Assembly: GCA_964639955.1 (NCBI GenBank)
Contig: CAZXGJ010000065.1
Coordinates: 1-18,355, forward strand
Length of the DNA: 18,355 nucleotides
Origin: IGN2 sp964639955
GTDB taxonomy: Bacteria; Bacteroidota; Ignavibacteria; Ignavibacteriales; Ignavibacteriaceae
Reading direction: 5' to 3'
Shown: piece by piece, positions 15,968 through 18,355 of the stretch
Layout: the number at the start of each line of letters is the position of its first letter
How positions within the stretch are numbered: the stretch's first letter is position 1
Program-made: the position numbers and the translations under genes
The notes under the pieces: generated by a model
Databases searched by the model: none
What the model was told of the DNA's origin: nothing
What the model saw: only the letters and a program-made list of their open reading frames with translations

Positions 15968-16831
15968 TCAGCTCCCGCTAATAATCAGGTTTTGGCTAAC
16001 AGCGATTTTTTCTGATTCTTTCAATATTTTTTTTGCACGTGCTTTGTCTTTAACAGCACAAGAAGTCGCTATAGCATTTATTAAAACAGAGATAGCAGCA
16101 AATGAATTTGTAAAAAGCATATTTCTGCTTTCAACAATCAAGTTAGCTTTTGTATAAAATGTTATTGGAGATGCCGGCTTATTAGTAATTGCAATTACAT
16201 CGACCTTTCTTTCCTCTGCAAATCTTGCCAGGTCAACCGTTTCTTTTGAATATGGCGGAAATGAAAACAGGATCAACAAATCTTTTGATTTAAGAAAAAG
16301 AACATGTTCGTGAAATAGAGTATGAGTATGTTTTAATGGACTTGAATCTATTCCAACCTGAGTTAACTGGTAAGCAAGAATTTCGGCAAGTAAATAGGAA
16401 ATCCCAAGCCCTCCTGTCATTACTCTGTCAGCAGAAAGAATTCTATCAATTATATAATTAAAAGATTTTCTTTCTATAAGATTGAGAGTATCATTTATAT
16501 TCTTTATATCAAGATTTGCTACTTCAGTTAAAAGATCATCTTCTGCTTTTCGTTTTTTAAGAAGCGGAAAGATTTCTTTATTATTCAAACCTTTCTGAAG
16601 AGATTCAGCAACTGAATCTCTTAATTCACTGAATCCTTTATAACCGGAACGCTGAGCAAACCTTACGATTGAAGCAACACTTGCACCGGTTGATTCTGAT
16701 AATTCCTGTACATTAAGAAATGGGATTCTATCAAAATTGTTTATGAAAAAGTCGGCAATCTTCCGATGATTCTTAGGAAGTGAGTCGTACTTACTTTTTA
16801 TTTTATCAGTTATTTCTTTGTATCGTTCCAT
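15968..16831 (-). CDS. RpiR/MurR-family transcriptional regulator
   Basis: A 287-residue regulator: N-terminal HTH_6 domain (about 1-80; HRKIADFFINNFDRI, then the helix-turn-helix VQELSESTGASVASIVRFAQ and SGYKGFSELR) and a SIS domain (about 120-260; ADRVMTGGLGISYLLAEILA, DVIAITN). SIS domains of this family usually sense sugar phosphates through a Ser-rich loop. Here the loop reads FSFPPYSKETVDLA instead of the S-x-S-G-x-T type, so the effector may be something else. The gene heads the compact receptor-peptidase operon and is the natural candidate to control it. No Shine-Dalgarno precedes the ATG; a strong palindrome ends 13 nt upstream (separate entry). Confidence 0.9.
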   Translation of the reverse strand: MERYKEITDKIKSKYDSLPKNHRKIADFFINNFDRIPFLNVQELSESTGASVASIVRFAQRSGYKGFSELRDSVAESLQKGLNNKEIFPLLKKRKAEDDLLTEVANLDIKNINDTLNLIERKSFNYIIDRILSADRVMTGGLGISYLLAEILAYQLTQVGIDSSPLKHTHTLFHEHVLFLKSKDLLILFSFPPYSKETVDLARFAEERKVDVIAITNKPASPITFYTKANLIVESRNMLFTNSFAAISVLINAIATSCAVKDKARAKKILKESEKIAVSQNLIISGS

Positions 16832-16844
16832 ACTAATAAAACAA

Positions 16845-16877
16845 TCAGTAGCACAGATTATTAATCTGTACTACTGA
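16845..16877 (-). promoter_or_regulatory. 16-bp-arm palindrome before the rpiR gene (operator, attenuator or terminator)
   Basis: Arms at 16845-16860 (TCAGTAGCACAGATTA) and 16862-16877 (TAATCTGTACTACTGA) are reverse complements at 15 of 16 positions around a single central T. The one mismatch becomes a G-U pair in minus-strand RNA, giving a fully paired stem. It lies 11 nt after the stop of the upstream T9SS gene and 13 nt before the regulator's ATG. A U-rich TTGTTTTATT follows on the minus strand. It could terminate or attenuate readthrough, or be the operator through which the regulator controls itself and the operon. Confidence 0.6.
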
Positions 16878-16888
16878 AACAATTAATT

Positions 16889-18001
16889 TTATTTGACCAA
16901 AGTCATTTTCTTTGAGATAACCTGATCTCCAGTTTGCAAAGTGTAAACATAAATCCCTGAAGTAAGATTAGATGCATCGAATCGATAGGTGTAAGTCCCT
17001 GCTTCATGATATTCATTTACGAGTTCAGCAACTTCCTCACCGAGTGTGTTAAATATTTTTAATCTGACATTCGAAGCTTCAGGAATACCAAATTTAATTG
17101 CTGTAGATGGATTGAATGGATTCGGATAGTTCTGCTCAAGTACATATTCATTCGGAATTAAGTTATGATCTGCTTCAACTGAGGTTATCGAATAATACTT
17201 TTGAACAGCTGCATTCATATTTGAAATCATTTCAGCTTCATTGGCCCCAACAGAAACAGCGTAGTAAACAATAATTGAATCATTTGTATTAAGTATTATT
17301 GGATCTTGTGCTGTAATAGTCACAGGACCATCAGCCGTATTTGATACATATTGTGGTTGTATCGAACCGTAAGTCATCCAATTCCAGTAGCTTGAATCTA
17401 CGGAATAATCTGCGTACCATTCAAAAGAATAAAGGGAAGCAAGATTATGCGATAATAGTTTGTAACCGACATTTGTTGCACCTCTATGCGACCTAATTAT
17501 CTTGTTAGTGCCATCATAGGTAACGGTATCATAACCATACTCAGCGTCCAAATACGGAATTATATCGAGACCAATTAAGGCACCTTCTAATGGAGATGAT
17601 TCTCTATTGGTGATTGTAAATTTTAAAATAGCATAACTTTCTCCATTCCATCCATAAACGTTTAATTTTTCAAAAACATCCGGTGGGTCATTTGAGTAGG
17701 TATTATTAAATGAACCAAATATTTCATGGTCACTTATCAGCGGATTTGAAATATTGACCACTGGATCTTCGACTTCAACATCATTCTGGTAATCGAATAC
17801 AGCATTTGGCCCAACTCCAACCAAAATTGATAATCTTTCAAGTTGAATTGTGCCGGCAGTATCAGGAGTATAAATTTGGAATCGACCATAGGTGCCAACG
17901 TAAATTCCCAATTCTCCTGTATTAAACGCAGCCTGTCCGAAAATTGCCGGTGATGTCAATAACAGAATAACAGACCACTGAACAAGTAACATTTTTTTCA
18001 T
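16889..18001 (-). CDS. T9SS-sorted surface protein of unknown function
   Basis: A 370-residue protein with a signal peptide (VQWSVILLLTSPAIFG) and a beta-rich core of about 255 residues. The T9SS type A sorting domain is at about 285-370 (VLEQNYPNPFNPSTAIKF, SGIYVYTL, ending KKMTLVK). The core shares a pattern with the large T9SS protein at 10737-13478: YAILKFTITNRESSPLEG followed by a 'D..PYLDAEYG' block, and late NTNDSIIVYYAVSVGANEAEM. No catalytic motif was recognised. AGGTG lies just upstream of the ATG. The transporter gene ends 46 nt upstream, so the two may share a transcript, while the palindrome downstream may separate it from rpiR. Confidence 0.8.
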   Translation of the reverse strand: MKKMLLVQWSVILLLTSPAIFGQAAFNTGELGIYVGTYGRFQIYTPDTAGTIQLERLSILVGVGPNAVFDYQNDVEVEDPVVNISNPLISDHEIFGSFNNTYSNDPPDVFEKLNVYGWNGESYAILKFTITNRESSPLEGALIGLDIIPYLDAEYGYDTVTYDGTNKIIRSHRGATNVGYKLLSHNLASLYSFEWYADYSVDSSYWNWMTYGSIQPQYVSNTADGPVTITAQDPIILNTNDSIIVYYAVSVGANEAEMISNMNAAVQKYYSITSVEADHNLIPNEYVLEQNYPNPFNPSTAIKFGIPEASNVRLKIFNTLGEEVAELVNEYHEAGTYTYRFDASNLTSGIYVYTLQTGDQVISKKMTLVK

Positions 18002-18047
18002 AGCACACCTCTTTTTTTGTTAGTAAATAATTTATTAGTTAAGAAGT

Positions 18048-18355
18048 TCATTGCCATCCAATTAAATTAGGTGGAATTAATAATAAAAGTCCAAGTAACA
18101 TCAGAATTATTTGTAAAGGTAAAACCCATTTTGCCCATCTTTCCCATGGAACGCGAGCCATCGATAAAGCTCCCATTGTAACTGCAGAAGTTGGAATGAT
18201 AATATTTGTGTATTCACCAAATTGAAATGCCAGTATGGCAGTCTGTCTTGTAACTCCGGCAAGATCTGCAAGCGGAGCCATTATCGGCATTGTAAGCGCC
18301 GCCTGTCCGCTTCCTGAATGAACAAAGAAATTAATTATTGCCTGAACAATAAACA
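18048..18355 (-). CDS. YfcC/DcuC-type transporter, C-terminal part only
   Basis: The open frame runs off the right window edge, leaving about 102 C-terminal residues. The stretch SGSGQAALTMPIMAPLADL (partly upstream of the first internal Met), then RQTAILAFQFGEYTNIIIPTS, is characteristic of the YfcC family. These are inner-membrane carriers in the C4-dicarboxylate uptake / putative basic amino-acid transporter group. The protein ends with a last membrane helix (VLPLQIILMLLGLLLLIP). The substrate is not known for this subgroup; arginine/ornithine-type or dicarboxylate exchange has been proposed for relatives. Being upstream and co-directional with the peptidase operon, it may carry a product of that pathway. 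Confidence 0.82.
   Translation of the reverse strand, partial: FIVQAIINFFVHSGSGQAALTMPIMAPLADLAGVTRQTAILAFQFGEYTNIIIPTSAVTMGALSMARVPWERWAKWVLPLQIILMLLGLLLLIPPNLIGWQ

Noticed and set aside
18021..18037. AT-only palindrome TAGTAAAT-A-ATTTATTA between the transporter and T9SS genes
   Set aside because: All but one pair A-T, with a C-A mismatch in the transcribed strand; in such AT-rich DNA this is expected by chance and lacks a terminator tail in the right direction.
1..18355. tRNA, rRNA, CRISPR array, insertion sequence or prophage genes
   Set aside because: No cloverleaf-like segment, regularly spaced repeats, transposase/integrase motif or phage structural protein was seen on either strand.

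Overview
This AT-rich window (36-40% GC by eye) looks like part of a draft genome from the Ignavibacteria or a close Bacteroidota/Chlorobiota relative. The evidence is three proteins with type IX secretion (T9SS) C-terminal sorting signals, two of them carrying the linker motif QNYPNPFNP that is typical of this group, plus a PorV/PorQ-like barrel, a TonB receptor with an N-terminal carboxypeptidase-regulatory domain, and a 'regulator propeller' fragment. A run of exactly 100 N marks a scaffold gap, and genes are cut at or near both ends, so the window may be a whole contig.

Left part (1-3506): a short or truncated ligand-sensing propeller protein (-); a small three-helix membrane protein of the DUF2721 type (+); a tail-to-tail spacer of about 215 bp packed with hairpins; and a fused formiminotransferase-cyclodeaminase (ftcD, -). 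The ftcD product carries an extra segment of about 70 residues containing a C2H2 zinc-finger-like motif. A 134-bp divergent spacer separates ftcD from the next gene.

Middle (3507-6178, +): a two-gene operon with an ATGA stop/start overlap. It encodes a MenC/N-acylamino-acid-racemase-type enolase-superfamily enzyme and a YtcJ-like lipoprotein amidohydrolase interrupted by the assembly gap.

Right part (6187-18355, all -): a tightly packed run read right to left. It holds a YfcC-type carboxylate/amino-acid transporter (partial), a T9SS surface protein, a RpiR/MurR-type regulator, a TonB-dependent receptor, a large T9SS surface protein, a PorV/PorQ-like outer-membrane protein, a T9SS-tagged cyanophycinase-like S51 peptidase and a periplasmic M14 carboxypeptidase. 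Spacers from rpiR onward are 1-27 nt. My working model (inference) is a regulated surface system: the exported S51 enzyme cuts an extracellular peptide or cyanophycin-like polymer, the TonB receptor with its surface partner imports fragments, the M14 enzyme trims them in the periplasm, and YfcC handles the released small molecules. A 16-bp-arm palindrome just before rpiR is the best candidate control site.

Most unusual points: the S51 protein seems to contain a second, catalytically dead copy of its own fold; FtcD carries the zinc-finger-like insertion; and the receptor / T9SS protein / PorV-like trio may be an uncharacterised uptake module. I saw no tRNA, rRNA, CRISPR array, transposase or phage gene.
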